From: Pseudomaricurvus alcaniphilus
Lineage (GTDB): Bacteria > Pseudomonadota > Gammaproteobacteria > Pseudomonadales > Cellvibrionaceae
Assembly: GCF_011440395.1 (NCBI RefSeq)
Contig: NZ_JAAOIX010000002.1
Coordinates: forward strand, 496,001-560,000
DNA length: 64,000 bases
Direction: 5' to 3'
Position 1 is the stretch's first letter. The number at the start of each line of letters is the position of its first letter. The notes under the pieces were generated by a model, which worked only from the letters and a program-made list of their open reading frames with translations, made no database searches and had not been told where the DNA came from. Position numbers and translations under genes: made by a program. Shown here piece after piece: positions 52,354-61,969 of this stretch.

Positions 52354-53868
52354 CTAGCCCAAAAAGAACTGGTAGGCGTCGTTGTCGGTCTCATCCCGGT
52401 AACGGTAGCCCAGCTTGTCGAGAAAACGGGTCACATGGTCCTCTTCCCCTGCCGGCACCTGCATCCCCACAAACACTCGGCCAAAGGCGGAGCCGTGGTT
52501 GCGGTAGTGGAACATGGAGATGTTCCAACGTCCGGCCAGCTGGGTGAGGAAGTTGAACAGGGCTCCGGGGCGCTCTGGAAATTCAAAGCGGTAGACCCGC
52601 TCGTCGCTGATCTGCGGCGCGTGACCGCCCACCATATGGCGAATATGCAGCTTGGCCAGTTCGTTGTCGGTCATATCCACCACGGCGTAGCCTTTGCTGT
52701 GCAATTCATCCACCAGCGCGGCGCGGTCTTCCCGCTCCGGCGACACCTGCACGCCGACAAAGATGCGCGCCTCCAGGTCATCGGCGTAGCGGTAGTTGAA
52801 TTCGGTGATATTGCGCTTGCCCAGATCCTTGCAAAAGGTCTTGTAGGCGCCCGGCTTCTCGGGAATGGTGACCGCCAGGATGGCCTCGCGCTTCTCGCCG
52901 ATTTCGGTGCGCTCGGAAATATAGCGCAGCCGGTCAAAGTTGGTATTGGCGCCGCTGTCGATGGCGATCAGGGTCTGGCCGCTGCAGCCGTGCTCGGCCA
53001 CGTATTTCTTCAGCCCGGCCAGGGCCAGGGCGCCGGCAGGCTCGGCGATGGAGCGGGTATCTTCAAAGATGTCCTTAATGGCGGCACACATTTCATCGGT
53101 GTTGGCGGTGATTACACCATCGATGGTGTCCTTCATTACGCGGAAGGTTTCCTTGCCCACCTGTGCCACTGCCACGCCATCGGCAAAGATGCCAACGTGG
53201 GGCAGCACCACGCGCCGCCCCTGCTCCATGGCCGCCTTCAGGCAAGCGGCGTCTTCCGGCTCCACCGCAAACACCTTGATTTCCGGGCGCACGTATTTGA
53301 CATAGGCGGCCACGCCTGCGCACAAGCCACCGCCACCCACCGGCACAAATATCGCGTCGATATGGCCCGGGTGCTGGCGCAGAATCTCCAGCGCCACCGT
53401 ACCCTGGCCAGCGATAACATCCGGGTCATCATAGGGGTGGATATAGGCCAGGCCTTTCTCTTTAACCAGTTTTTGCGCGTAGGTGGAAGCCTCGTCGTAG
53501 GTATCACCGTGCAGAACCACTTTGGCACCGTGGGCTCGCACCGCGTCCACCTTGATCACCGGGGTAGTCTTGGGCATCACGATGGTGGCTTTCACCCCCA
53601 GCTTGGCCGCCGACAGGGCCAGGCCCTGGGCGTGGTTGCCCGCCGACGCGGCAATGACACCGGCCTTCAATTGCTCTTCGCTCAGCTGGCGCAGCTTGTT
53701 GTAAGCGCCGCGAATCTTAAACGAGAACACTGGCTGAAAATCCTCGCGCTTGAGCAGCACGCGATTGTTCAACCGCGCCGACATAAAGCGGGCGTGATCC
53801 AGGGGGGTCTCTACCGCCACATCGTAGATGCGGGCATCGAGAATGCGCTTGATGTATGACTGGGGCAT
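52354..53868 (-). CDS. ilvA: Threonine ammonia-lyase, biosynthetic
   Basis: Converts threonine to 2-oxobutanoate, the first step to isoleucine. The 504-residue length equals the biosynthetic enzyme with two C-terminal regulatory (ACT-like) domains, which mediate feedback by isoleucine. The PLP Lys is residue 51 in FSFKIRGAYNK, followed by ASAGNHAQGLALSA and the PLP phosphate loop VPVGGGGLCAGVA. The two regulatory repeats start near residues 325 and 420 (each with a PEKPGA or PERPGA motif). It is divergent from rpiA, a gene order common in gammaproteobacteria. Confidence 0.96.
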   Translation of the reverse strand: MPQSYIKRILDARIYDVAVETPLDHARFMSARLNNRVLLKREDFQPVFSFKIRGAYNKLRQLSEEQLKAGVIAASAGNHAQGLALSAAKLGVKATIVMPKTTPVIKVDAVRAHGAKVVLHGDTYDEASTYAQKLVKEKGLAYIHPYDDPDVIAGQGTVALEILRQHPGHIDAIFVPVGGGGLCAGVAAYVKYVRPEIKVFAVEPEDAACLKAAMEQGRRVVLPHVGIFADGVAVAQVGKETFRVMKDTIDGVITANTDEMCAAIKDIFEDTRSIAEPAGALALAGLKKYVAEHGCSGQTLIAIDSGANTNFDRLRYISERTEIGEKREAILAVTIPEKPGAYKTFCKDLGKRNITEFNYRYADDLEARIFVGVQVSPEREDRAALVDELHSKGYAVVDMTDNELAKLHIRHMVGGHAPQISDERVYRFEFPERPGALFNFLTQLAGRWNISMFHYRNHGSAFGRVFVGMQVPAGEEDHVTRFLDKLGYRYRDETDNDAYQFFLG

Positions 53869-54032
53869 GGGCTGGCCGTTATTGATGCAGTGAAAAGGAG
53901 TTTAGATTTAAAAGAGGCGCAATAGTAAAGCATTGGCCGTGAAACGGCTATCGACCTGGGCCAAGGCTCTTTATAATAGCCGCCCTCACCAGCACCCCAT
54001 GTGTGTCAATTCATTTTTGCAGAGCCCGAACC

Positions 54033-54713
54033 ATGAGCAGCACTTCCCAGGATGAACTGAAAAAGGCCGTGGCCAAAGCCGCCGTCGACTACATCGAACC
54101 GAAACTGGACAACCACAGTATTGTCGGCGTCGGCACCGGCTCGACGGCCAATTACTTTATCGATTACCTGGCGGAGATCAGCGCCAAGTTTGACGGCGCC
54201 GTGGCCAGCTCCGAAGCCTCCGCCGAGCGCCTCAAGGCCCACGGTATCCCGGTCTATGATCTCAATGGCGTTGACGAGCTGGCGGTTTACGTCGACGGCG
54301 CCGACGAAACCAATCCAAGGTTGGAATTGATCAAGGGTGGTGGTGCCGCTCTCACCCGGGAGAAGATTGTCGCTGCGGTGGCCGATGAGTTTATCTGTAT
54401 TGCCGACGGCAGCAAGTGGGTCGACACTCTCGGTAACTTCCCGCTGCCAGTAGAGGTCATCCCCATGGCCCGCGCCCACGTGGCCCGGCAACTGGTGAAG
54501 CTGGGCGGTGATCCTGTCCACCGCCACGGGGTTATCACCGACAACGGCAATGAGATTATCGATGTGCACAATCTCAAGATCAGCAACCCGAAAGAGCTGG
54601 AAACGGCGATCAACCAGATTGTCGGCGTGGTCTGCAACGGCCTGTTCGCCAATCGCCCGGCCGATGTGCTGCTGATCGGGCGGCAGGGCGGCGTGGAAAA
54701 AATCACCGCCTGA
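54033..54713 (+). CDS. rpiA: Ribose-5-phosphate isomerase A
   Basis: Interconverts ribose 5-phosphate and ribulose 5-phosphate in the pentose phosphate pathway. The 226-residue product contains [23 protein letters not shown] (catalytic Asp pair), [16 protein letters not shown] (catalytic Lys region) and the C-terminal [18 protein letters not shown] at 54033 was chosen over a GTG at 54003 because family homology starts there. It is divergent from ilvA across a 164-bp region that should contain both promoters. Confidence 0.96.
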   Translation: MSSTSQDELKKAVAKAAVDYIEPKLDNHSIVGVGTGSTANYFIDYLAEISAKFDGAVASSEASAERLKAHGIPVYDLNGVDELAVYVDGADETNPRLELIKGGGAALTREKIVAAVADEFICIADGSKWVDTLGNFPLPVEVIPMARAHVARQLVKLGGDPVHRHGVITDNGNEIIDVHNLKISNPKELETAINQIVGVVCNGLFANRPADVLLIGRQGGVEKITA

Positions 54714-54920
54714 ATAAGCGCGGCAATAACAACCTGAGAACCGGGGCGCCTGGCATGCGGCCCTGATATTAGCTCGACCCGCCAAACCTTGCGTTTGGCG
54801 CTGCCATCCACATTGCGAAACACAACTAAAAATAAACTGCACATTTACAAACAATATAGAACTAATTACCCGCCCCGCACCGTACTACCACAACAACAAG
54901 AAATATAAGCGGTGTTTATC

Positions 54921-56225
54921 ATGCCTCCACTCGTGGCCCTATTGTGCCTGCTCCAACTGCTGCTTGTCGGCTGCGGCGAACGCACCGGCAGCGATCCGGG
55001 AAGCCAACTCAACGGCAGCTGGATCCCGGATTCGCGCGCACAGGTGGTGGGCCGCGCCAACCCGCTCGAACTGCAACCAGCCACCACTCTACAGCAAGCC
55101 CTGGTCCAAGCCCGGACCCTGATTCAGCGCGGCCAGTTGAGCGCCGACCCCAGATACTATGGCCGCGCCGAGGCACTGCTCGCGCCCTGGTACAGCGACA
55201 GGGCAAACCCGCAGGTGCGGGTTTTGATGGCCACCATCTTGCAGCGCCGACACCAGTTTCCGGCGGCACTGTCGGAGCTGCAGCAAGTACTCGCCGCGCA
55301 ACCCGACAATCCCCAGGCGCTGTTGTCGCAGGCGTTTGTTTACCGTGCCAGTGGCCAACTCGACCAGGCCTCCAGCAGTTGCCGCCGCCTGCGGCGCCTG
55401 ACCCAGGCGGTAATCGCCCTCGCTTGCGAGGTGGCGACCGAGAGCGACATGAGCACCCCCAGCCGCGCTTTCAAGGCACTGCACTATATGCTTGATCACA
55501 GCCCGCCTGAGGACCTCATGAGCAACCAGTGGGCCCAACGCATGGGGGCGGTGGCGGCACAGTCCCGTGGCCAACTCCTGGCAGCTGAGCGCTGGTTCTT
55601 GCGCGCCCTGGACCTGACCCCGGACGCTCCGGATCTGCAGGCGCAATGGCTCGACTTCCTGCTCGATGAAGCGCGCCTGGACGATGCCGAGCGATTCCTG
55701 CAGAACATTGACGCCCCGGCAACAACTGCCCCAACGCTGCAACACGATGGCCTGCTGCTGCGCCGTGCAATTGTCGGCAGGCGACTCGGCTTGGAACAGT
55801 GGCGCGCCGACTTGCAGATACTGCGCCAGCGCCAGGCGCTGCTGGCAATGCGTGGCGAAGCCGACCTGCACCTGCGCGAGCAGGCCCGCCAGGCCCTGGA
55901 GCTGGAAGATGACCCGGCCCGCGCCCTGACCCTGGCGCTGGACAACTGGCAACTGCAGCGGGAAGTGGCCGACGCCACGCTGGTATTACAGGCCGCCCTG
56001 CAACTGCAACAACCGGGCGCAGCCACAGGCGTTATCGACTGGCTGCGACAACAGCAGGTGCGTCACCCGAGGCTGCAACAACTGGCCGGGCGACTGCAGC
56101 AACAGCAACTGTCGCTGCAACACGCGAACGTTGAGACCAAAATCGTTGCGTCCGAAATCGTTCAGCCCCCAATTGTTGAGCCCCATATCGTTGAGCGAGA
56201 GGAGCGCCCCACATGGCAACTTTGA
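54921..56225 (+). CDS. TPR-like lipoprotein
   Basis: A 434-residue protein with a lipoprotein signal: hydrophobic PLVALLCLLQLLLVG then C18 in a LVGC lipobox, so it is probably anchored in the outer membrane on the periplasmic side. The body is made of helix-turn-helix tetratricopeptide-like repeats (for example ALLSQAFVYRASGQLDQASS and WLDFLLDEARLDDAERFLQN). The C-terminal tail repeats short IVxxxIVEPHIVE-like units. The ATG at 54921 was preferred to a GTG at 54912. Its last 13 bases overlap the HupE-like gene, so it is co-translated with it. Function is unknown; an assembly or scaffold role for the two following genes is possible. Confidence 0.78.
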   Translation: MPPLVALLCLLQLLLVGCGERTGSDPGSQLNGSWIPDSRAQVVGRANPLELQPATTLQQALVQARTLIQRGQLSADPRYYGRAEALLAPWYSDRANPQVRVLMATILQRRHQFPAALSELQQVLAAQPDNPQALLSQAFVYRASGQLDQASSSCRRLRRLTQAVIALACEVATESDMSTPSRAFKALHYMLDHSPPEDLMSNQWAQRMGAVAAQSRGQLLAAERWFLRALDLTPDAPDLQAQWLDFLLDEARLDDAERFLQNIDAPATTAPTLQHDGLLLRRAIVGRRLGLEQWRADLQILRQRQALLAMRGEADLHLREQARQALELEDDPARALTLALDNWQLQREVADATLVLQAALQLQQPGAATGVIDWLRQQQVRHPRLQQLAGRLQQQQLSLQHANVETKIVASEIVQPPIVEPHIVEREERPTWQL

Positions 56226-57400
56226 GCCCGACACTCCGGTGGTGCCACCCGCGAACGGGGCTGCTTGCCCTTCTGGCCGTCACACTGTTAATTATGCCAA
56301 TACCACCGGCACTGGGCCACAGTGCCAGCACCGCCTATGTGACGGCCGCCGCCGACGGCCGAGCGGCGAGCCTGCGTCTCGACCTCAGTGTCACCGACAG
56401 CGCCAGCCTGGTACCGATGGATATCAACCGCGACCGGCAAATTACCTGGGGCGAGTTGCTCGATGCACAACCGGCGCTGGCCGCCGTGCTCGCCAGCAAC
56501 CTGCAACTATCCCGCGGCGGCAAGGGCTGCACCTATATGAGCGAGAGCCTTGCCATGACCGAACACAACGGCGAGCCCTACGTACGCTTCAACCTCGCCT
56601 ACGCCTGCGCTGCGCGCGGAGCGCTGAGCCTCGACTACCGCTTGCTGTTTGCCCGAGACGCCAGCCACCGGGCGCTGGCGCAAATCCGAGCTGATGGAGA
56701 CACCACGGCGGCGCTGTTGTCTCCGACCCACAACCACCTCAACAATCATCTCAACACCGCGGGTAACAGCGCCGCCAATGGCCGCTCAACACTGGTTAAT
56801 TTCTGGCGTGAAGGGGTCGCCCACATTCTCGCCGGCTACGATCATCTACTGTTCCTGCTGACCCTGTTGTTGCCCTGTGTGTTGCTGCGCACCAAAGGCG
56901 GCCGCTGGCAGCCAAGCCCGGGCATCGCACCGGCGGTGCGGCAAATAGTGGCGGTGGTCACTGCTTTCACGCTCGGTCATTCCATTACTCTGGCACTGGT
57001 GATACTGGGGTACATACCCCAACCTGGCCCCTGGATCGAAACCGCCATTGCCCTCTCCATCGTGCTGGCTGCCCTCAACAACCTGACGCCGTTGTTGCCC
57101 CAGCCTGGCTGGCTGCTGGCGGCCGCTCTCGGCCTGTTGCACGGCTTTGGTTTTGCCGGCGCGCTGCGCGACATCGGCCTCGAGGGCGGCCAACTGCTGT
57201 TGCCACTGCTCGGTTTTAACCTCGGCGTGGAGAGTGGCCAGTTACTGGTCGTAGCCATTGTGCTGCCGCTGCTGCTGGGCCTGCGCCGGTACCCCTTTTA
57301 TCGCACGGGCGTCGTCGCCGGTGGTTCCTGTTGCGCGGCGGTGTTGGGCGCAATCTGGATGCTGCAGACACTCGGCATTCTCGGCCCGCTAGCGCCATAA
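56213..57400 (+). CDS. HupE/UreJ-type membrane protein with periplasmic N-terminal domain
   Basis: A 395-residue protein with a signal or first membrane segment, then a periplasmic domain of about 170 residues containing an EF-hand-like DINRDRQITWGE, and about six membrane helices. The membrane part has family marks: GVAHILAGYDHLLFLLTLLLP, VTAFTLGHSITLAL, GLLHGFGFAGAL and GFNLGVESGQLLV. Some HupE/UreJ proteins move nickel or other metal ions; the conserved His residues in these helices agree with that, but the substrate here is unknown. It overlaps the lipoprotein gene and is followed by the DUF4331 gene. Confidence 0.85.
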   Translation: MATLSPTLRWCHPRTGLLALLAVTLLIMPIPPALGHSASTAYVTAAADGRAASLRLDLSVTDSASLVPMDINRDRQITWGELLDAQPALAAVLASNLQLSRGGKGCTYMSESLAMTEHNGEPYVRFNLAYACAARGALSLDYRLLFARDASHRALAQIRADGDTTAALLSPTHNHLNNHLNTAGNSAANGRSTLVNFWREGVAHILAGYDHLLFLLTLLLPCVLLRTKGGRWQPSPGIAPAVRQIVAVVTAFTLGHSITLALVILGYIPQPGPWIETAIALSIVLAALNNLTPLLPQPGWLLAAALGLLHGFGFAGALRDIGLEGGQLLLPLLGFNLGVESGQLLVVAIVLPLLLGLRRYPFYRTGVVAGGSCCAAVLGAIWMLQTLGILGPLAP

Positions 57401-57545
57401 CCTAAACCCACCAAGCACAAGGAGGAAAACCTGTACCAACAAACGGCGCCTTCCGCCACTCCCCAACGGGTTCTGCGGCAACCGCGCCCAATTCCATTTC
57501 GGATTACTTTCTGCCGCTAATAGAGCAGAAAACAGGAGTTCTACT

Positions 57546-59030
57546 ATGAACACGTTAAAACCACTAACCGCGTTGGCCAGGCCCTTCGGCCGCCGACTGG
57601 GACTTATGGGCGCCACCGCCCTGCTCGGCCTGGCTGCCGTGACCCCCGCCTTCAGCGCCAGTCACAGCGACGCACCGCTGATCAAACAGGACCCACAGGC
57701 CAATATCACCGACGTTTACGCCTTTGTTGGCAATCACTATAACGATGCCGAGCAACAGGTGCTCAATGTCGTGGTGCATGTGCGGCCATTCTCCGAGCCG
57801 GGCGACGGCGTCATCTACGATCGCTTTTCCGACGACGCCCTCTACTCGATCCACCTCACTGACCCGGCCAGCGGCCAGACCGTGCTGCGCTACAACTTCG
57901 AGTTTTCGGACGCCACCCCGACCACCACGCCCGGATTGAAAAACCCGAACACCATCCTGTCCTATGGCCTTGGCACCGATGTGGGCCCGATTTTGACCAT
58001 CGGCCAGGCGACCCAGAACTTCACCCAGACCTACCGGGTCACCCAGGAGACCCGGCGCAGCAAGGTGCGGCTTGGATCCATGCTGCCGGTGGCGCCACCC
58101 AACGTCGGTAACAACGTTACCCCGCTCTACAACGACAGCGCCGGCGATGCCATTTCCGGGGCCGCCACTCTGCTCGACCTGGACAGCTATACCCAACAGG
58201 CGATCTCCGACCTGCGCGGCAGTGCGGTCTCTTTCGCCGGCCCCCGCGATGACGGCTTCTACGCCGATACACCGGCCATTTTTGACCTGCTCGACGCTCG
58301 CATTATCAACAATGACGGTGACGACAGCGACGGCCTGGGCCAGGATGGCGGTGGCGTCGATGGCTTCAAGGGCTTTAATGTCCTCGCTTACGGCCTGCAG
58401 ATTCCCCTCGGTGACCTGGCGGAGATGGGTTCCCAGGTGGGCGTTTACGCCAGCGTCAGTCGCCGCCGCGTAACCATCCGCACCCGCAACGGTGACCCCA
58501 AACACCAGGGCGGCTGGGTGCAGGTAAATCGCATGGGCAACCCGCTGTTTAATGAGGTCTTCGTGGCCCTGCAGGACAAGGACAACTACAACCGCAGCTC
58601 ACCCACCACCGATCGGGCCATGTTTGAGAACTACGCCCTCAACCCGGAACTGGGCGCACTGGTAAACTTTGTCTTTGGCACCAGCATTCCAACCACTAAC
58701 CGCAGCGACCTGGCCAGCATTTTTATTCCGGATGTGCTGCGGGTCGACCTCACTACCGGCCCGGTGCCGCTGGCGGGGCAGAGCAACTTCGATCGCCTGA
58801 GTGTGTTTGGCAATGACCTCACCAATGGCGTTCCCAGTGGCTTTCCCAACGGCCGCCGCTTCGGTGATGACGTGGTGGATATCGCCCTGACCGCACTGGC
58901 CCAGGGCACCCTGATCGGCGACAACGTAGCGGCCAACGACCAGCTGTTCCACCAGGTCTTCCCCTACTCTGCCACGCCCCACGCCGGGCCGCGGGCCAAC
59001 ATGCGCCAGGCGCCAGCCAACACGCCCTGA
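57546..59030 (+). CDS. Secreted DUF4331 protein
   Basis: A 494-residue protein with a signal peptide (basic start, MGATALLGLAAVTPAFSA, cleavage near residue 38). The mature N-terminus SHSDAPLIKQDPQANITDVY is the DUF4331 signature, followed by beta-rich sequence and an Asp/Gly-rich loop NNDGDDSDGLGQDGGG that may bind calcium. AGGAG is seven bases before the ATG. Function of DUF4331 is unknown. It is the third gene in a lipoprotein-HupE-DUF4331 set, 145 bp after the HupE-like gene, and ends at a very strong terminator. Confidence 0.88.
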   Translation: MNTLKPLTALARPFGRRLGLMGATALLGLAAVTPAFSASHSDAPLIKQDPQANITDVYAFVGNHYNDAEQQVLNVVVHVRPFSEPGDGVIYDRFSDDALYSIHLTDPASGQTVLRYNFEFSDATPTTTPGLKNPNTILSYGLGTDVGPILTIGQATQNFTQTYRVTQETRRSKVRLGSMLPVAPPNVGNNVTPLYNDSAGDAISGAATLLDLDSYTQQAISDLRGSAVSFAGPRDDGFYADTPAIFDLLDARIINNDGDDSDGLGQDGGGVDGFKGFNVLAYGLQIPLGDLAEMGSQVGVYASVSRRRVTIRTRNGDPKHQGGWVQVNRMGNPLFNEVFVALQDKDNYNRSSPTTDRAMFENYALNPELGALVNFVFGTSIPTTNRSDLASIFIPDVLRVDLTTGPVPLAGQSNFDRLSVFGNDLTNGVPSGFPNGRRFGDDVVDIALTALAQGTLIGDNVAANDQLFHQVFPYSATPHAGPRANMRQAPANTP

Positions 59031-59058
59031 TCCAGCCCGCTCCGCTCCGCAACGCTTG

Positions 59059-59091
59059 CCCCGCCCGCACCTTGTGCGGGCGGGGTTTTTT
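59059..59091 (+). terminator. Rho-independent terminator
   Basis: CCCCGCCCGCAC and GTGCGGGCGGGG form a perfect 12-bp GC-rich stem with a CTT loop and six T. It closes the lipoprotein-HupE-DUF4331 unit. Confidence 0.95.
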
Positions 59092-59279
59092 CGTAATGAA
59101 GCCAGATTCCAGCCGTACCTGATGCGGCTGTTATAAGCCTGCTTTATAGTCGCTATTTGCGCCAATTCGAACGTCGACTGGGCGACGGCCTGTGCTATCA
59201 TAGCGCGCCTGAATTTCCGCCCCCGGGCCCCAACCCCGGCCTGCTATCCACGATTCGCAATTTGAGGTGCAATAAACCC

Positions 59280-60509
59280 ATGGCCAAAACGTCACTGGAC
59301 AAAAGCAAGATTCACTTTCTCCTCCTTGAGGGTGTCCACCAGTCCGCCATTGAAACCCTGGAAGCAGCCGGCTACACCAATGTCGAATACCTGAAGACCT
59401 CACTGCCGGAAGACGATCTGATCGAAAAGGCCAAGCACGCGCATTTTATCGGCATTCGCTCCCGCACCCAGCTGACCCGGCGGGTATTTGAAAACTCCCC
59501 CAAGCTGGTCGCTGTAGGCTGTTTCTGCATCGGCACCAACCAGGTCGACCTCGGTGCCGCCCAGGAGCACGGCGTGGCGGTGTTCAATGCCCCGTTTTCC
59601 AACACCCGCTCGGTCGCAGAGCTGGTGATCGCCGAGGCCATTCTGCTGTTGCGTGGCATTCCCGAAAAGAACGCCGTCTGCCACCGCGGTGGCTGGCTCA
59701 AATCTGCCACCGGCTCGTACGAGATTCGCGGCAAGACCCTCGGTATTGTCGGCTACGGCTCCATCGGCACCCAGGTGAGCGTACTGGCCGAATCTTTAGG
59801 CATGAACATCCTGTTCTTCGACGTGGTCACCAAGCTGCCGCTGGGCAACGCCAACCAGGTGCGCTCCATGGCCGAACTGCTGGGCAAATCCGACGTAGTG
59901 ACCCTGCACGTACCTGAGACAGCCGCGACCCAGGACATGATCGGCGCCCGGGAAATCGCCGCCATGAAGAAAGGCGCCATCCTGATCAACGCCTCCCGCG
60001 GCACCGTGGTGGACATCGACGCCCTGGCCGCAGCGCTGGAGTCCGGCCACCTCAGCGGCACCGCCGTGGACGTATTTCCGGTAGAACCCCGCGGCAACGA
60101 CGAAGAGTTCGTCTCACCCCTGCGCGCCTTCGACAACGCCATCCTCACGCCGCACGTCGGCGGCTCCACCATGGAAGCACAGGAAAATATCGGCTTTGAA
60201 GTGGCCGAAAAACTGGTGAAGTACTCCGACAACGGCACCACCACCTCTTCTGTCAACCTGCCGGAAGTGGCGCTGCCGGCCCACCCCGGTTCGCACCGCC
60301 TGCTGCACGTGCACAAGAACGTGCCCGGCATTCTCAGCAAGATCAACAAGGTGTTCTCGGATAACGACATCAACATCGCCGCCCAGTACCTGCAGACCAA
60401 GGAGAGCGTGGGCTACGTGGTGGTGGATATCGACGCCGACTACAGCGATATGGCGCTGCAGCAGCTGCGCAGCATCGAAGGCACCGTGCGCTGCCGCGTG
60501 CTGTTCTAG
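59280..60509 (+). CDS. serA: D-3-phosphoglycerate dehydrogenase
   Basis: Catalyses the first committed step of serine synthesis, oxidising 3-phosphoglycerate. The 409-residue size equals the E. coli-type enzyme. Visible are the NAD fold GIVGYGSIGTQVSVLAESLG, NASRGTVVDIDAL with the catalytic Arg, PHVGGSTMEAQENIG with the catalytic His, and a C-terminal ACT domain (HKNVPGILSKINKVFSDNDI), which binds serine for feedback control. ATG at 59280 follows a GAGG about 11 bases away; the longer frame upstream is not supported. Nearby ilvA and rpiA are frequent neighbours in gammaproteobacteria. Confidence 0.96.
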   Translation: MAKTSLDKSKIHFLLLEGVHQSAIETLEAAGYTNVEYLKTSLPEDDLIEKAKHAHFIGIRSRTQLTRRVFENSPKLVAVGCFCIGTNQVDLGAAQEHGVAVFNAPFSNTRSVAELVIAEAILLLRGIPEKNAVCHRGGWLKSATGSYEIRGKTLGIVGYGSIGTQVSVLAESLGMNILFFDVVTKLPLGNANQVRSMAELLGKSDVVTLHVPETAATQDMIGAREIAAMKKGAILINASRGTVVDIDALAAALESGHLSGTAVDVFPVEPRGNDEEFVSPLRAFDNAILTPHVGGSTMEAQENIGFEVAEKLVKYSDNGTTTSSVNLPEVALPAHPGSHRLLHVHKNVPGILSKINKVFSDNDINIAAQYLQTKESVGYVVVDIDADYSDMALQQLRSIEGTVRCRVLF

Positions 60510-60530
60510 GCTGCACAGGTAGCCGTTGCC

Positions 60531-61316
60531 ATGAACACGCCATTGCTCGACATCAACAACGTCACGGTTTACCGGGAGCAGAACCGGGTGTTCGAGAACC
60601 TCAACCTGCGCATCGAGCAGGATGAGAACGTGGCCATCCTCGGCCCCAACGGCGCCGGTAAGTCCACCTTGCTGAAACTGCTGACCCGCGAGCTCTATCC
60701 ACTGGACCGGCCCGACAGCTGGGTCAAGATCTACGGCAACAAGACGGTCAACGTGCAGGAGCTGCGCAGCAAGATCGGCTGGGTCTCCTACGACTTCCAG
60801 ACCCAGTACCTGCCCATCACCACCGGTTTCGAAGTGGTGCTGTCGGGCCTGCTCGGCACCATCGGCAACCTCTACCAATACCCGGTCAGTGACCTGCAGC
60901 GACAGCTGGTGCACGACACCATGAAATCCCTCGGCCTGCTGCAGATCAAGGATCGCATGTTCCATCACCTCTCCAGTGGCCAGCAGCGACGCCTGATCCT
61001 GGCCCGCGCCATGATCCACCAGCCGCTGGCGGTCATTCTCGACGAACCCACCAGCAGCCTCGACCTGCAGGGCGCTTTCCAGGTACTACAGGATATGCGT
61101 GAGCTGATTCGCGGCGGTTCGTCGGTGATCCTCGCCACCCACCACATCCACGAAATCATTCCGGAAATCCAGCGCGTTATCTTTATTCGCGACGGCAAGA
61201 TCATCGCTGACGGTGACAAGCGCGAACTGCTCACCACCGATAACATCAATCACCTCTACCACACCAAAGTGAAACTGGTGGAGCACGACGGCTACTACCA
61301 GACCCTGCCGGCCTGA
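60531..61316 (+). CDS. Stand-alone ABC transporter-type ATPase
   Basis: A 261-residue ATP-binding protein with Walker A GPNGAGKST, Q-loop DFQTQYLP, signature LSSGQQRRLILARAM, Walker B AVILDEPTSSLD and the switch His in LATHHIHEI. The pattern resembles the YlmA/ModF-like and iron or molybdate importer ATPases, but no permease or binding protein is adjacent. It starts 21 bp after serA and may be on its transcript. An energy-coupling ATPase for a distant permease, or a role apart from transport, cannot be separated from sequence. Confidence 0.88.
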   Translation: MNTPLLDINNVTVYREQNRVFENLNLRIEQDENVAILGPNGAGKSTLLKLLTRELYPLDRPDSWVKIYGNKTVNVQELRSKIGWVSYDFQTQYLPITTGFEVVLSGLLGTIGNLYQYPVSDLQRQLVHDTMKSLGLLQIKDRMFHHLSSGQQRRLILARAMIHQPLAVILDEPTSSLDLQGAFQVLQDMRELIRGGSSVILATHHIHEIIPEIQRVIFIRDGKIIADGDKRELLTTDNINHLYHTKVKLVEHDGYYQTLPA

Positions 61317-61402
61317 ACCAACAGCGGGGTTTCATAAAGCCGCAAACCTCGCTAGAGTTACAGCACCCCTCCCGACAAGTAACTACTGCGAGCAGACCGG
61401 CA

Positions 61403-61969
61403 ATGGCTTCAAGATTTACCTTGCGCAACAGCAGCAGCGGCTACGGCCTGGTCGCTATCGGCCTGCACTGGCTTATGGCCCTCGCCATCATCGGCATGTA
61501 CCCGCTCGGCCTCTATATCGAAACCCTCGACTACTACGACCCCAACTACCGCATCATCCCCCACTGGCACAAAAGCATCGGCCTGTTACTGGCAATCACC
61601 CTCTGCCTGCGCCTCGGCTGGCGCATCGCCAACCCGCGCCCCGCCCCCCTGCCCCAACACAAACCCTGGGAACAGCGCATGGCCCGCATCACCCACCACC
61701 TGCTCTACCTGCTGATGGCCTGTGTCTTCGCCGCCGGCTACCTGATCTCCACCGCCGATGGCCGCGCCATCGAGGTATTCAACTGGTTCACCGTACCGGC
61801 CCTGCCGCCCCTGCTAGAAAACCAGGAAGACGTGGCCGGCGAACTGCACTACTGGCTCGCAACCGGCCTTGTCAGCCTGGCGTCGATACATGCACTGGCG
61901 GCGCTGAAACATCATTTTATTGATCGGGATGGAACACTGCGGCGGATGCTGAAAAGCGAACACAAGTAA
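61403..61969 (+). CDS. Cytochrome b561-type di-heme membrane protein
   Basis: A 188-residue protein with four membrane helices and the His residues expected to hold two hemes: HWLMALAII (helix 1), HWHKSIG (helix 2), ITHHLLYLL (helix 3) and IHALAALKHH (helix 4). Bacterial members (CybB-like) carry electrons from the quinol pool to periplasmic acceptors, or oxidise superoxide. It is the last confident chromosomal-backbone gene before composition shifts towards AT. The region that follows has a 9-bp palindrome at 62035-62053 that may end its transcript. Confidence 0.9.
   Translation: MASRFTLRNSSSGYGLVAIGLHWLMALAIIGMYPLGLYIETLDYYDPNYRIIPHWHKSIGLLLAITLCLRLGWRIANPRPAPLPQHKPWEQRMARITHHLLYLLMACVFAAGYLISTADGRAIEVFNWFTVPALPPLLENQEDVAGELHYWLATGLVSLASIHALAALKHHFIDRDGTLRRMLKSEHK

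Noticed and set aside
52435-53859. A 474-codon open frame on the plus strand opposite ilvA
   Set aside because: It is the complement of a highly conserved enzyme gene and has low-complexity His/Gly/Val-rich composition, as expected of a shadow frame in GC-rich DNA. The same holds for the long frames opposite 12516-14060, 17427-18656 and 28898-30205.
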